A model generated the notes under the pieces. It was not told where the DNA came from and did not search any database. It saw nothing but the letters and a program-made list of their open reading frames with translations. 32,390 nt of DNA from Candidatus Rariloculus versatilis (GTDB lineage Bacteria > Pseudomonadota > Gammaproteobacteria > Steroidobacterales > Rariloculaceae). The first letter of the stretch is position 1. Each line of letters starts with the position of its first letter. Shown in pieces: positions 16,456 through 25,932 of the stretch. The stretch is taken from the NCBI GenBank assembly GCA_028278665.1, contig JAQAJI010000015.1, forward strand, positions 5,122-37,511, written 5' to 3'. A program made the position numbers and the translations under genes.

Positions 16456-19050
16456 TCAGGCAGCCTCAGCCGCCTCACCCTGTGTGAACGCCAGTTCGCC
16501 CGCCTCCACAGCAACGCGAATCGTGTCGCCCGGCCCGAAGTCCCCGTTCAGGATCCGCTGCGCGAGCGGGTTCTCGATCTGCTGCTGAATCGTCCGTTTC
16601 AGCGGCCTGGCGCCATATACGGGGTCGAAGCCCGCTTCGGCGAGCCGGTCGCACGCTTCGGCATCGAGCACGAGCCCGATGTCGCGCTCGCCGAGCCGAC
16701 GGTGCAGGTGCTCGAGCTGGATGTCGACGATCCTGCGGATATGCTCGGCTTCCAGCGGATGGAACACGACGAGATCATCGACGCGATTGAGGAACTCCGG
16801 CCTGAAGTGCTGACCGACGATCCCGAGCACGTCCTCCTTCATGCGCGCGTAGTTCTCCTCCCCGGCCAGCTCCTGCACGCGCTGGCTGCCGAGATTCGAG
16901 GTCATGACGATCACGGTGTTGCGAAAGTCGACTGTGCGTCCGTGTCCGTCGGTCAGGCGGCCATCGTCGAGCACCTGCAGCAAAACGTTGAAGACGTCCG
17001 GATGGGCCTTCTCGACCTCGTCGAGCAGCACGACAGAATAGGGTTTGCGCCGCACGGCCTCGGTCAGGTAGCCCCCTTCCTCGTAGCCGACGTAGCCCGG
17101 CGGGGCGCCGACGAGCCGCGCGACCGAGTGCTTCTCCATGAACTCCGACATGTCTATGCGCACCATGGCTTCCTCGGTGTCGAACAGGAACGCCGCGAGC
17201 GCCTTCGTGAGTTCCGTCTTGCCGACGCCGGTCGGGCCGAGAAACAGGAACGAGCCGTTCGGCCGGTTGGGGTCCGACAGGCCCGCGCGCGAGCGGCGGA
17301 TCGCATTGGACACAGCTTCGAGCGCCTCGGACTGGCCGACGACGCGCTGCTCGAGAAAGCTCTCCATGCGGACGAGCTTGTCCTTCTCGCTTTCGAGCAT
17401 CTTCGACACCGGGATGCCGGTCCACTTCGAGACGATCTCGGCGACTTCCTCCTCGGTCACCTTGTTGCGCACGAGCCGCCGGGACGACTCGTCGGCGCCG
17501 AGCGCCTGCTCGAGCTGCCGCTGCAACTCCGGGATGCGGCCGTATTGCAGTTCCGACAGACGGGCGAGGTCGCCGGCCCGTTGCGCCTTCTCCATTTCCT
17601 GCTCGGCGCGCACGAGCTCTTCCTTGATGTGCGCCTCACCCTGCACGGTCGCCTTCTCGGCCTTCCAGATCTCCTCGAGATCCGCGAACTCGGCTTCGCG
17701 CCTGTCGATTTGCGCTTCGAGATCGCCGAGCCGCTTCTTCGAAGCGTCGTCGGACTCCTTCTTGAGTGCCTCGCGCTCGATCTTGAGCTGGATCAGGCGC
17801 CGCTCGAGCCGGTCCATCTCCTCGGGCTTCGAATCGATCTCCATGCGGATGCGCGATGCCGCCTCGTCGACGAGATCGATCGCCTTGTCCGGCAACTGCC
17901 GGTCGCTGATGTAGCGGTGCGAAAGCACGGCAGCACCAACGATCGCAGGGTCGGTGATCTGCACCTTGTGGTGGACCTCGTAGCGTTCCTTGAGGCCGCG
18001 CAGGATCGCGATCGTGTCCTCGACCGATGGCTCGTCGACGAGCACCTTCTGGAAGCGCCGCTCGAGGGCGGCGTCCTTCTCCACGTACTTGCGATACTCG
18101 TCGAGGGTGGTCGCGCCGACGCAATGCAGCTCGCCGCGCGCGAGCGCGGGCTTGAGCATGTTGCCGGCGTCCATGGCGCCCTCGGCCTTGCCGGCGCCGA
18201 CCATTGTGTGCAGTTCGTCGACGAAAAGGATGATCTGCCCTTCCTGCTTGGCGAGGTCGTTGAGCACGGCCTTCAGACGCTCCTCGAACTCGCCGCGAAA
18301 CTTGGCGCCGGCGATGAGCGCGCCGAGATCGAGCGCGAGGATGCGCTTGGACTTGATGCCCTCGGGGACCTCGCCGTTGACGATGCGCTGGGCGAGGCCC
18401 TCGACGATCGCGGTCTTGCCGACGCCGGGCTCGCCGATGAGCACGGGGTTGTTCTTGGTGCGGCGCTGCAGCACCTGCACGGTCCGGCGAATCTCGTCGT
18501 CGCGCCCGATCACGGGATCGAGCTTGCCCTGCTCGGCCCGATCGGTCAGGTCGATGGTGTATCGGTCAAGCGCCTGGCGCGTGTCCTCGGCGTTCGGATC
18601 CTCGACCGTCGCGCCGCCGCGCACCTCGTCGATGGCTTTCTCCACCGCGCCCTTGACGGCGCCTGCCTCCTCGAGCAGCCCCGCGAGCGGGCCGCGCGAT
18701 TGCAGGGCCGCGAGGATGAACAGCTCGCTCGAAATGTAGGCATCGCCGCGCTTCTGGGCGAGCTTGTCTGTGACGTTGAGAAGCTTGCCGAGGTCGTTGG
18801 AGATATGCAGCTCGCCGCCTGCCCCTTCGACGGCGGGCAGCCGTTCCAACGCCTCGCCGAGCCGCGAGCGCAGCACGTTCAGGTTGACGCCGGCCTTGCT
18901 CAGCAGCCCCGACGCGGCGCCGCCATCCTGCTCGAGCAGCGCCGCCATGAGGTGAATGGGCTCGATGAACTGGTGATCGCGGCCGACCGCGAGCGACTGC
19001 GCGTCGGCAAGCGCAAGCTGGAACTTGCTTGTCAGTTTGTCCATGCGCAT
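16456..19050 (-). CDS. clpB: ATP-dependent disaggregase ClpB
   Basis: This 864-residue hexameric AAA+ protein works with DnaK to pull polypeptides out of aggregates after heat stress. The N-domain opens [20 protein letters not shown]. The first ATPase domain has Walker [14 protein letters not shown] and Walker [11 protein letters not shown]. The coiled-coil middle domain (about residues 400-530) includes [19 protein letters not shown]. The second ATPase domain has Walker [16 protein letters not shown] and the pore motif [13 protein letters not shown]. The length matches E. coli ClpB (857). No clear sigma32 promoter is visible in the 59 bases separating it from pgeF, so it may be transcribed with pgeF and rluD, an order also found in E. 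coli. Confidence 0.98.
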   Translation of the reverse strand: MRMDKLTSKFQLALADAQSLAVGRDHQFIEPIHLMAALLEQDGGAASGLLSKAGVNLNVLRSRLGEALERLPAVEGAGGELHISNDLGKLLNVTDKLAQKRGDAYISSELFILAALQSRGPLAGLLEEAGAVKGAVEKAIDEVRGGATVEDPNAEDTRQALDRYTIDLTDRAEQGKLDPVIGRDDEIRRTVQVLQRRTKNNPVLIGEPGVGKTAIVEGLAQRIVNGEVPEGIKSKRILALDLGALIAGAKFRGEFEERLKAVLNDLAKQEGQIILFVDELHTMVGAGKAEGAMDAGNMLKPALARGELHCVGATTLDEYRKYVEKDAALERRFQKVLVDEPSVEDTIAILRGLKERYEVHHKVQITDPAIVGAAVLSHRYISDRQLPDKAIDLVDEAASRIRMEIDSKPEEMDRLERRLIQLKIEREALKKESDDASKKRLGDLEAQIDRREAEFADLEEIWKAEKATVQGEAHIKEELVRAEQEMEKAQRAGDLARLSELQYGRIPELQRQLEQALGADESSRRLVRNKVTEEEVAEIVSKWTGIPVSKMLESEKDKLVRMESFLEQRVVGQSEALEAVSNAIRRSRAGLSDPNRPNGSFLFLGPTGVGKTELTKALAAFLFDTEEAMVRIDMSEFMEKHSVARLVGAPPGYVGYEEGGYLTEAVRRKPYSVVLLDEVEKAHPDVFNVLLQVLDDGRLTDGHGRTVDFRNTVIVMTSNLGSQRVQELAGEENYARMKEDVLGIVGQHFRPEFLNRVDDLVVFHPLEAEHIRRIVDIQLEHLHRRLGERDIGLVLDAEACDRLAEAGFDPVYGARPLKRTIQQQIENPLAQRILNGDFGPGDTIRVAVEAGELAFTQGEAAEAA

Positions 19051-19109
19051 GAGCGCGGCCTCTGAACGTTATCGGGTCGTCTATTAGATGCGGCCAGCCG
19101 CGGCGATTA

Positions 19110-19886
19110 TCAACCGGAGAGCCAGATCAGGCTTGCCATGCGCCCGCAGGGCGCTTCGCGCCGGTGCGAGAAGAAGCGTTCGGGTTCGCTGTAGGTGCAC
19201 GATCCGCCGCCGTGGATCGACGTCACGCCGAGCCGCTGCAGGCGCAGGCGCGCGAGCGCGTAGAGGTCGGCCTGCCAGCGGCCGCGCGCATTCGGGCGAA
19301 ACGCCATGGCCGCATCCGCGTCGGCGCCGGCATGTGCGACGGCGGCGGCGGCGGCATCCGCGTCGGTGTCGACGAACGCCGTGCGCACATCGTCGCCGAC
19401 CTCGTAGGCGTTCGGGCCGATCGCAGGTCCGAGCCACACCAGAAGCTCCTTTGGCGGCGTCTTCATCGCTGCGACGGCGGCCTGGAGAACTCCCGAGGCA
19501 AGACCGCGCCAGCCCGCGTGTGCGATGCCCACACGGCTGCCGCTGCTGTCGGCGAGCAGCACGGGCAGGCAATCCGCAGTGAGCACGGCGCAAACGACGC
19601 CGGTCCGGCCGGTCACCGCGCCGTCGGCCGGACCGGACCACGACTCGTCAAGATCGACGACCCGGCGCCCGTGCACCTGCGTCAGCCAGTTCGGTTCCGC
19701 CGGGAGCCCGAGCGCCGCGGCGAGCCGGCGGCGATTTTCGGCCACGGCATCCGCTTCGTCGCCGACGTGCGTGCCGAGATTCAGCGTCGAGTACGGCGCG
19801 CGACTGATTCCGCCGTCGCGGGTACTGACCCACGCCCTGACGCGCGCGGGCGCCGGCCAGTCCGCCTGGTATGCGAGCGCGCTCAT
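19110..19886 (-). CDS. pgeF: peptidoglycan-editing factor / purine nucleoside phosphorylase (YfiH family)
   Basis: This 258-residue protein belongs to the YfiH/LACC1 (DUF152) family. Members have been described both as multifunctional purine nucleoside enzymes and, in E. coli, as an editing factor that removes mis-incorporated residues from peptidoglycan precursors. The zinc and active-site residues are visible: His72 in TQVHG, Cys106 in TADCLPVLL and His123 in AHAGWRG. A low-complexity Asp/Ala run (DTDADAAAAAVAHAGADADAA) enlarges one loop and makes the protein slightly longer than E. coli YfiH (243). The ATG at 19886 fits the family start; another ATG at 19985 would add 33 residues that look non-conserved. 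The order rluD-pgeF-clpB is the same as in E. coli. Confidence 0.92.
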   Translation of the reverse strand: MSALAYQADWPAPARVRAWVSTRDGGISRAPYSTLNLGTHVGDEADAVAENRRRLAAALGLPAEPNWLTQVHGRRVVDLDESWSGPADGAVTGRTGVVCAVLTADCLPVLLADSSGSRVGIAHAGWRGLASGVLQAAVAAMKTPPKELLVWLGPAIGPNAYEVGDDVRTAFVDTDADAAAAAVAHAGADADAAMAFRPNARGRWQADLYALARLRLQRLGVTSIHGGGSCTYSEPERFFSHRREAPCGRMASLIWLSG

Positions 19887-20009
19887 CGGAACCGAGCCTG
19901 GCGCCTTCGCCCGGCCGTGACGATCAGGTTCATGTCCACTGGAAGCACGCCCATTCAAATCCGTGTCCACTGCCATCGCACTCATCGGACTTTCGCCGGG
20001 AACTCATTT

Positions 20010-20972
20010 TCATGGGGCTCTCGCGGCCTCCTCGTCCTCGCGCAGCGCCGCAAGCAGTTCCTTGAAATCGCCCGGCAACTTGCTCTCGAACGAAAGCGGC
20101 CTGCCATCGACGGGATGCTCGAGGTCGAGACTCGCGGCGTGCAGCGCCTGCCGCGGGAACGCCTCGAGCGCCGCGCGCAGCGATTCGCTGGGTGCGCGCG
20201 GAAAGCGAGGCCTGCCCCCGTAGCTGCGATCGCCGATGAGCGGTGCGCGGATGTGCGCCATGTGGACGCGAATCTGGTGGGTGCGGCCGGTATCGAGCTT
20301 CGCCTCGACGTGGGTGTGGGCACGGAAGCGCGCGAGCACTCGATAGCTCGTGCGCGCCGGGCGGCCGCGCTCGCGCACGGCCATCTTCGTGCGTTCGCGG
20401 GGATGCCGGTCGATCGGCGCATCGATCGTACCGCCGCCGCTGAGTACGCCCTGGCAGAGCGCCTCATAGACCCTCCCCATGCGGCGCGTTTCGAGCTGCC
20501 CGACGAGCGCCGCGTGAGCCGCGAGCGTGCGTGCGACGACGAGCAGGCCGCTCGTGTCCTTGTCGAGCCGGTGCACGATACCGGCGCGCGGCACGGCCGC
20601 GAGCGCGGGATCCAGGTTCAGGAGCGCGTTTTGCAGCGTCCCGGAGGCATTGCCCGCACCGGGGTGCACGACGAGGCCGGCGGGCTTGTCGATGACGAAA
20701 AGCTGCGCGTCCTGCCAGACGATCGTAAGCGGAATCGGTTCGGCGCCGACTTCGGCGAGCGGCTCGAGCTCCGTCTCAAGCACGAGCTCTTCGCCCCCGG
20801 CAAGCCGCGATTTGGCTTGCGCACTCATGCCGTCAACCGTCAGACGGCCGTCGTCTATCCACGTCTTGAGCCGGCTGCGCGAGAACTCCGACATGAGCAG
20901 CGCGGCCGCCTGATCCAGCCGCTTGCCCGCGAGATCCGCCGGCACCTCAACCTTTCTCGAGATCCGTTCCAT
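20010..20972 (-). CDS. rluD: 23S rRNA pseudouridine synthase RluD
   Basis: This 320-residue enzyme makes pseudouridines in helix 69 of 23S rRNA (positions 1911, 1915 and 1917 in E. coli numbering). The N-terminal S4 domain (GKRLDQAAALL, then SRSRLKTWIDDGRLTVDG) binds RNA. The catalytic motif HRLDKDTSGLLVV has the essential aspartate at residue 137. Later family blocks include TGRTHQIRVHMAH and the C-terminal RQALHAASLDLEHP. The assignment to RluD rather than RluA or RluC rests on length and on synteny: it is divergent from bamD and followed by pgeF and clpB. The ATG at 20972 was chosen; a TTG three codons upstream is possible. Confidence 0.93.
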   Translation of the reverse strand: MERISRKVEVPADLAGKRLDQAAALLMSEFSRSRLKTWIDDGRLTVDGMSAQAKSRLAGGEELVLETELEPLAEVGAEPIPLTIVWQDAQLFVIDKPAGLVVHPGAGNASGTLQNALLNLDPALAAVPRAGIVHRLDKDTSGLLVVARTLAAHAALVGQLETRRMGRVYEALCQGVLSGGGTIDAPIDRHPRERTKMAVRERGRPARTSYRVLARFRAHTHVEAKLDTGRTHQIRVHMAHIRAPLIGDRSYGGRPRFPRAPSESLRAALEAFPRQALHAASLDLEHPVDGRPLSFESKLPGDFKELLAALREDEEAARAP

Positions 20973-21098
20973 CGTCGTCAATGCCGTGACGTTCGTGCGC
21001 GTCAGCGCAGCGAGACCTGAACCTCAATCGACATGCCTTCCACCTGCAATCGCCGGCCTCGCCGGAACTTTTCGCTATACTTCGGCGCCGAAAGGTCC

Positions 21099-21872
21099 AT
21101 GGACGCACGCGTGTTGAAGACTATCAGATGCCTGACGCTGGCCGCCTGTGCCGTCAGCCTCCTTGCCGGCTGCGGCCGGCGCGACGACGTCATCCAGGAC
21201 TTCGGCGCCGAAGGGTTCTACGATCGGGGCTTCGAAGCCATGGAGTCCGGCAACTTCGCCGGCGCGATTGCCATGTTTCAACAGCTCGAAGCGCGCTATC
21301 CCTTCAGCAACCTCACGCGCCAGGCCCAGCTCGATCTGATCTACCTCTACGACCGCAGTCAGCAGCCGGAGGCTGCGATCGAGGCGGCCGAGGAGTTCGA
21401 ACGCGAGAACCCGACTCACCCGCGCGTGGACTATTGCCTCTACATGAAGGGGCGCGTCTTCTTCGACCAGGCGCCGAACATCCTCGAGCGGATGTTCAAC
21501 GTCGACATGACCATTCGGCCGCCGAAGGACACACTCGCTTCGTTCGCGGCCTTCCAGGAGTTGCTCAGGCGCTTCCCCGACAGCCGCTACGCCGACGACG
21601 CCCGCCAGCGCATGGTGTATCTGAGAAACCGGCTCACCGCGTACGAGAATCACGTCGCCCGCTACTACCTCGAACGCGGCGCTCACGTCGCGGCCGTCAA
21701 TCGTACGATGTACGCGCTCGAACACTACCCGGGCTCCCCGGAACTCGAAGACACGCTCGCGCTCATGATCGAGGCCTATGACCGGCTCGGGATGACGGAT
21801 CTCGCCGTCGATGCCGAGCGCGTGCTCATGGAAACGTTCGGCGAGCCCGCGCAACCGCTCAGACTCGAGTAA
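21099..21872 (+). CDS. bamD: outer membrane assembly lipoprotein BamD
   Basis: This 257-residue lipoprotein is the essential BamD subunit of the BAM complex, which inserts beta-barrel proteins into the outer membrane. The signal peptide MDARVLKTIRCLTLAACA ends in the lipobox LLAGC, with the lipidated cysteine at residue 25. TPR repeats follow, with family text such as AIAMFQQLEARYPFS, YDRSQQPEAAIEAAEEFERENP and DSRYADDARQRMVYLRN. The ATG at 21099 gives a proper signal peptide, while the longer in-frame start would spoil it. A TATACT hexamer (21076-21081) may be the -10 element of a promoter with a very short leader. It diverges from rluD, as in E. coli. Confidence 0.96.
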   Translation: MDARVLKTIRCLTLAACAVSLLAGCGRRDDVIQDFGAEGFYDRGFEAMESGNFAGAIAMFQQLEARYPFSNLTRQAQLDLIYLYDRSQQPEAAIEAAEEFERENPTHPRVDYCLYMKGRVFFDQAPNILERMFNVDMTIRPPKDTLASFAAFQELLRRFPDSRYADDARQRMVYLRNRLTAYENHVARYYLERGAHVAAVNRTMYALEHYPGSPELEDTLALMIEAYDRLGMTDLAVDAERVLMETFGEPAQPLRLE

Positions 21873-21902
21873 CGGCCTGCAAGCCGCGGGCGAAGCACGC
21901 TT

Positions 21903-21936
21903 TTGCCCGATCGCCCGATCGCCCGATTCATCGGGC
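21903..21936 (+). terminator. hairpin with tandem TCGCCCGA repeats between bamD and nadE
   Basis: GCCCGA (21921-21926) and TCGGGC (21931-21936) form a perfect stem with loop TTCA. The stem is preceded by further near-identical octamers (ttgcccga, tcgcccga), so the 3' arm could pair with any of three 5' arms. The position between two convergent stops suggests transcription termination, but there is no T tract. Confidence 0.45.
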
Positions 21937-21950
21937 CGACTTGCGACCGC

Positions 21951-21968
21951 CGCGTTCCCCGGAACGCG
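21951..21968 (-). terminator. second hairpin between bamD and nadE
   Basis: CGCGTTCC (21951-21958) and GGAACGCG (21961-21968) are perfect inverse complements; allowing a 4-base loop, the stem is 7 bp. It begins 18 bases beyond the nadE stop on the minus strand. Together with the hairpin at 21921-21936 it may act as a bidirectional terminator, although no U tract follows. Confidence 0.45.
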
Positions 21969-21986
21969 TCGGGCAAGCAACGACGC

Positions 21987-23594
21987 TCAATAGCCCGAGG
22001 TGATCGGGTAACGCCAGTCCCGGCCGAAGGCGCGGCCGCTGATTCTCACGCCCGGAGGCGCCTGGCGGCGCTTGTACTCGTTGCGCCTGACCATCTGCAA
22101 CACCTCGACGACCGTGGCCCGGTCAAAGCCGAGCGCGGCGATCTGGTCGACCGACTGGTCCTCTTCGATGAACGACTCAAGGATCGGGTCGAGCACCTCG
22201 TAGGGCGGCAGCGAGTCGCTGTCCTTCTGGTCCGGGGCAAGCTCGGCGCTCGGCGCGCGTTCGATGATTCGCTGGGGTATTGCGGGGGACCTCAAGTTGC
22301 GGTAACGGGCGAGCGCGTAAACCATCATCTTGCTGCAGTCCTTGAGCGGCGCGAAGCCGCCGGCCATGTCGCCGTAGAGCGTCGCGTAGCCGACCGCCAT
22401 CTCGCTCTTGTTCCCGGTGGTCAGCAACATCTCGCCGAGCTTGTTCGAGATCGCCATGAGCAGCAGCCCCCTCGAGCGCGCCTGGATGTTCTCCTCGGTC
22501 GTGTCCAGAGCGCGGCCGGCGAACACCTCCCCGAGCGTGTCCACGGCAGCATCGACGAGCGGTCCGATCGGCAGGATGTCGTAGCGTACGCCGCACAGTT
22601 TCGCCTGCTCGGCCGAGTCCTCGAGACTCATGCTCGAGGTGAAGCTCGAGGGCATCATCACCGCGTGCACCCGCTCCGGGCCGAGCGCGTCCACTGCGAC
22701 GCAGAGCGTCAGTGCCGAGTCGATGCCGCCCGAGAGCCCCAGCACGACGCCCGGAAAGCCGTTCTTCTCGACGTAATCGCGCGTGCCGAGAACCAGCGCC
22801 GTGTAGACGCTCTCGACGGTCGGCAGTTGCGGCGCGATGACCTGCGGTTCGATGACGGCTGCGCCGTCGCCGGTAGCGACTTCAACGACATGGATACCCG
22901 CCTCGAAGGCCGGCGCGCGAAACACGACCGTACCGCCCGCATCGACAGCGAACGAGCCGCCGTCGAACACGAGTTCGTCCTGGCCGCCGACGAGGTTCAG
23001 ATAGATCAGCGGAACGCCGTTCTCCCCGGCACGCTCGCCGAGCACGCGCTCGCGCTCGTCGGCCTGGTCGAGATGGTATGGCGAGCCGTTGATCACGAGG
23101 ATGATCTCGGCGCCGGCCCGCCGGCAGTCGCGGCAAGGTTCAGGCGTCCAGGCATCCTCGCAGACGATCACGCCGAAGCGGCAACCGCCGACTTCGGTCA
23201 CCGTGGGATCGGTGCCTGCATCGAAGTAGCGCTTTTCGTCGAATACGGCGTAGTTCGGCAGGGCGCACTTGCGGTGGTTCGCGAGAAGCTCGCCGTCGCG
23301 GAGCATTGCGGCACTGTTGTAGATGGCGTCGCCTTCGTACTCGGGGTAGCCCAGACACATCGCGATCCCCGTGACCCCATCGCGCACGCGAGCGAACGCC
23401 GCCTCGACGCGGTCGCGCAAACCTCGGTGGAACAGCAGGTCCTCCGGCGGATAGCCGCTCAGTGTGAGCTCCGGAAAAAGCACGAGTTCGCAGCCGAGCT
23501 CGTCGCGGGCCTCGACGGCCGCATCGAGCACGCTTTGGGCATTGGCGTCGATCGCGCCGACACGGGTGTTGATCTGGGCGAGCGCGATCCTCAC
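21987..23594 (-). CDS. nadE: glutamine-dependent NAD+ synthetase
   Basis: This 535-residue enzyme makes NAD from nicotinate adenine dinucleotide using glutamine as ammonia donor. The N-terminal nitrilase-type glutaminase domain has the full catalytic triad: Glu42 (FPELTLSGYPPED), Lys109 (HRKCALPNY) and Cys145 (GVIVCEDAW). The C-terminal synthetase has the PP-loop LGLSGGIDSALTL and LLTTGNKSEMAVGY. The GTG at 23594 was chosen because homologous sequence starts at RIALAQINTRVG; the same frame stays open far upstream through antisense of sucD, but that part is not protein-like. No clear ribosome site precedes the GTG. It is 23 bases downstream of sucD, so probably in one operon. Together with pncC it represents NAD recycling and synthesis. 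Confidence 0.95.
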   Translation of the reverse strand: MRIALAQINTRVGAIDANAQSVLDAAVEARDELGCELVLFPELTLSGYPPEDLLFHRGLRDRVEAAFARVRDGVTGIAMCLGYPEYEGDAIYNSAAMLRDGELLANHRKCALPNYAVFDEKRYFDAGTDPTVTEVGGCRFGVIVCEDAWTPEPCRDCRRAGAEIILVINGSPYHLDQADERERVLGERAGENGVPLIYLNLVGGQDELVFDGGSFAVDAGGTVVFRAPAFEAGIHVVEVATGDGAAVIEPQVIAPQLPTVESVYTALVLGTRDYVEKNGFPGVVLGLSGGIDSALTLCVAVDALGPERVHAVMMPSSFTSSMSLEDSAEQAKLCGVRYDILPIGPLVDAAVDTLGEVFAGRALDTTEENIQARSRGLLLMAISNKLGEMLLTTGNKSEMAVGYATLYGDMAGGFAPLKDCSKMMVYALARYRNLRSPAIPQRIIERAPSAELAPDQKDSDSLPPYEVLDPILESFIEEDQSVDQIAALGFDRATVVEVLQMVRRNEYKRRQAPPGVRISGRAFGRDWRYPITSGY

Positions 23595-23617
23595 GGTCGC
23601 GTCATGTTGCGGGGAGC

Positions 23618-24496
23618 TTAGCCACTGCCTGCCAGCGCACCGGCCATCGCTTCGCCGAGATCGGCGAGCGAGCGCACCGTCGCAACGCCCGCTGCCTCGA
23701 GCGCCGCGTACTTCGCCTCCGCCGTACCCGTGCCGCCCGCGACGATCGCACCGGCGTGCCCCATACGCTTGCCCGGCGGCGCGGTGACGCCGGCGATATA
23801 GGCGACCACGGGCTTGGAGACGCTTTCGGCGATGTATTCGGCCGCGGCCTCCTCGTCCGTACCGCCGATCTCGCCGACCATGATGATGCCGCGGGTTTCG
23901 GGATCCGCCTCGAACAGTTCCAGGCAATCGACAAAGTTCATGCCGCGAACCGGATCCCCGCCGATGCCGACGCAGGTCGTCTGGCCGAGCCCGCGGCCGG
24001 TGGTCTGGTGTACGGCCTCGTAGGTCAGCGTTCCCGACCGCGATACGATGCCGATGCTGCCCGGCTCGTGGATCGCACCCGGCATGATGCCGATCTTGCA
24101 GGCGCCCGGCGTGATGATGCCGGGACAGTTCGGGCCGATCAGCCGGCAGTCGTAGTCGCCGAGCACGGCCTTCACGCGCACCATGTCGAGAACCGGCACG
24201 CCTTCGGTGATGCAAACGACGATCCCGATGCCGGCATCGGCCGCCTCGAGAATCGCGTCGGCGGCGAACGGCGCCGGAACGTACACCATGCTGACGGTGG
24301 CCCCGGTCTCCCGCTTCGCTTCGGCGACCGTATCGTAGACGGGCAGACCGAGCTCGGTCTCGCCGCCCCGGCCCGGCGTGACCCCGGCGACGACCCGCGT
24401 TCCGTAGGCCAGGCAGCGGGCCGTGTGAAAGCTGCCTTGCCGCCCGGTCAGGCCCTGGCAGACGACCTTCGTATCGGCGTCGACCAGTATGCTCAT
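23618..24496 (-). CDS. sucD: succinate--CoA ligase, alpha subunit
   Basis: This 292-residue subunit binds CoA and carries the phosphohistidine of succinyl-CoA synthetase, the TCA-cycle enzyme coupling succinyl-CoA cleavage to nucleotide triphosphate formation. Family blocks include [15 protein letters not shown] at the start, [13 protein letters not shown] in the middle and [17 protein letters not shown] with the active histidine near residue 247. The length is typical (E. coli 289). Its ATG overlaps the sucC stop in an ATGA arrangement, so the two subunits are translationally coupled. Confidence 0.97.
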   Translation of the reverse strand: MSILVDADTKVVCQGLTGRQGSFHTARCLAYGTRVVAGVTPGRGGETELGLPVYDTVAEAKRETGATVSMVYVPAPFAADAILEAADAGIGIVVCITEGVPVLDMVRVKAVLGDYDCRLIGPNCPGIITPGACKIGIMPGAIHEPGSIGIVSRSGTLTYEAVHQTTGRGLGQTTCVGIGGDPVRGMNFVDCLELFEADPETRGIIMVGEIGGTDEEAAAEYIAESVSKPVVAYIAGVTAPPGKRMGHAGAIVAGGTGTAEAKYAALEAAGVATVRSLADLGEAMAGALAGSG

Positions 24497-25662
24497 TCGG
24501 CCCGCTCCGCCGCCTCGATCGCCTTGGCCGCGGCATCGGTCAAGCCGGACGCGACGACAATATCGAACCCGCTGTTGGCGAGGAGTTCCATGCCCTCCTT
24601 CGCGTTGGTGCCCTCAAGCCGCACGATGACCGGCAACTTGACGCCGGTGTTGCGCACCGCCGCGATGACGCCCTCGGCAATGAGGTCGCAGCGCACGATT
24701 CCGCCGAAGATGTTGACGAGCAGCGTCCTGACGCGTTCATTGGTCAGGATGATGTTGAAAGCCTCCTCGACGTTCTCGGCCGTGGCGCCGCCGCCGACAT
24801 CGAGAAAGTTCGCCGGCTCCCCGCCGTGCAGCTTGATGAGGTCCATCGTCGCCATCGCGAGCCCCGCACCGTTGACGAGACAGGCGATGTTTCCGTCGAG
24901 CGACACGTAGCTCAGATCGTGCTCGCGCGCCCGGCGCTCGCGCTCGTCCTCCTGCGCCGGGTCGCGCATCGCGGCGAGCTGCTGTTGCCGGAAGAGCGCG
25001 TTGTCCTCAACGTTGATCTTGGCATCGAGCGCGACGATCCTGCCCGCGGTCGTCACGATCAGGGGATTGATTTCGACGAGGCTCGCGTCGCACTCGTGAA
25101 CGAGCCGCACGAGATTCGTGAGGACTCGACCGAGCGAAACGCTCCCGGCCGCATCGAATCCAAGTGCGAAACCGATCCGGCGCGACTGATGGTCGAGCAG
25201 ACCTGCCGCCGGGTTCAGCGTCACCGTGAGAATCCTGTCCGGAGACGTTCTTGCGACTTCCTCGATATCCATGCCGCCGGCAGCCGAAGCGACGATCGCG
25301 ACCCGTTCGCTGCCGCGGTCGACGAGCAGGCTCAGATAGAGCTCGCGCTCGATGTCGGAGCCGCTTTCGACGTAGACCTGGTCGATCGGCAGACCCTCGG
25401 GACCGCTCTGGTGGGTCACGAGACGCTGCCCGAGCATCCCGGCGGCAAGCTCTTCGACCTCGTCGAGCGACCGCGCAAGCTTCACTCCCCCCGCCTTGCC
25501 CCTGCCGCCCGCATGCACCTGTGCCTTGACGACCCAGAACTCCCCGCCGAGCGCTTCGGCGGCATGCAGCGCCTGGGTCGGCGTCGCCGCGACCCGGCCC
25601 TCGGGCACGGGAATACCGTACTCGCGGAACAACACCTTCGATTGAAATTCGTGGAGGTTCAA
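24493..25662 (-). CDS. sucC: succinate--CoA ligase, beta subunit
   Basis: This 389-residue subunit binds succinate and the nucleotide through an ATP-grasp domain and pairs with SucD. The start [20 protein letters not shown] is canonical, followed by [29 protein letters not shown] and [16 protein letters not shown] near the C-terminus. The start codon is TTG (25662-25660), supported by an AAGGGA ribosome site at the right distance and by exact agreement with the family N-terminus; an ATG does not fit. It heads the sucC-sucD-nadE group. Confidence 0.96.
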   Translation of the reverse strand: MNLHEFQSKVLFREYGIPVPEGRVAATPTQALHAAEALGGEFWVVKAQVHAGGRGKAGGVKLARSLDEVEELAAGMLGQRLVTHQSGPEGLPIDQVYVESGSDIERELYLSLLVDRGSERVAIVASAAGGMDIEEVARTSPDRILTVTLNPAAGLLDHQSRRIGFALGFDAAGSVSLGRVLTNLVRLVHECDASLVEINPLIVTTAGRIVALDAKINVEDNALFRQQQLAAMRDPAQEDERERRAREHDLSYVSLDGNIACLVNGAGLAMATMDLIKLHGGEPANFLDVGGGATAENVEEAFNIILTNERVRTLLVNIFGGIVRCDLIAEGVIAAVRNTGVKLPVIVRLEGTNAKEGMELLANSGFDIVVASGLTDAAAKAIEAAERAE

Positions 25663-25932
25663 AGCCGATCCCTTGCAGAAAACTGGAGGCTGGAGACGGG
25701 CGCCATTGTCCGCGAATCCTATGAGTTCCGTAAAGACAAGGTACCGACGAGTAAATGAAATTGCTTGGATCGGGCGGTGGCCGGTTCTCTACCGAACAAA
25801 GCTGAGAGGGCGTGGATCCCCACGTTCCAACCGGTCACGCCGGGTTGCATCCTGTCCGTTCACTCGCCACCCCACCGGTCAAGTATCCGTTGAGCGCAAT
25901 CACGTTACAATACGCTTTGGTTCTGGCTCACC
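25663..25932. other. spacer between sucC and the defence-type region
   Basis: No gene is supported in these 270 bases. The sequence is less GC-rich than the core near 25720-25760 and 25890-25930. A TACAAT hexamer lies near 25909 and could be a -10 element for the peptidase gene, but no matching -35 was found. This is probably the boundary of the second accessory region; no tRNA or direct repeat marks it. Confidence 0.45.

Noticed and set aside
16333-19065. 910-codon open frame on the plus strand opposite clpB
   Set aside because: It lies entirely antisense to a well-conserved clpB, has no recognisable domain, and long antisense frames are expected at this GC content.
19164-21020. 618-codon plus-strand frame opposite pgeF and rluD
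   Set aside because: It runs across two real genes and their spacer on the other strand; its sequence is Arg-rich shadow.
23595-24536. Upstream extension of the nadE frame across sucD
   Set aside because: The frame is open but reads as Arg/Gly-rich shadow of sucD; homology to NAD synthetase begins only at 23594.
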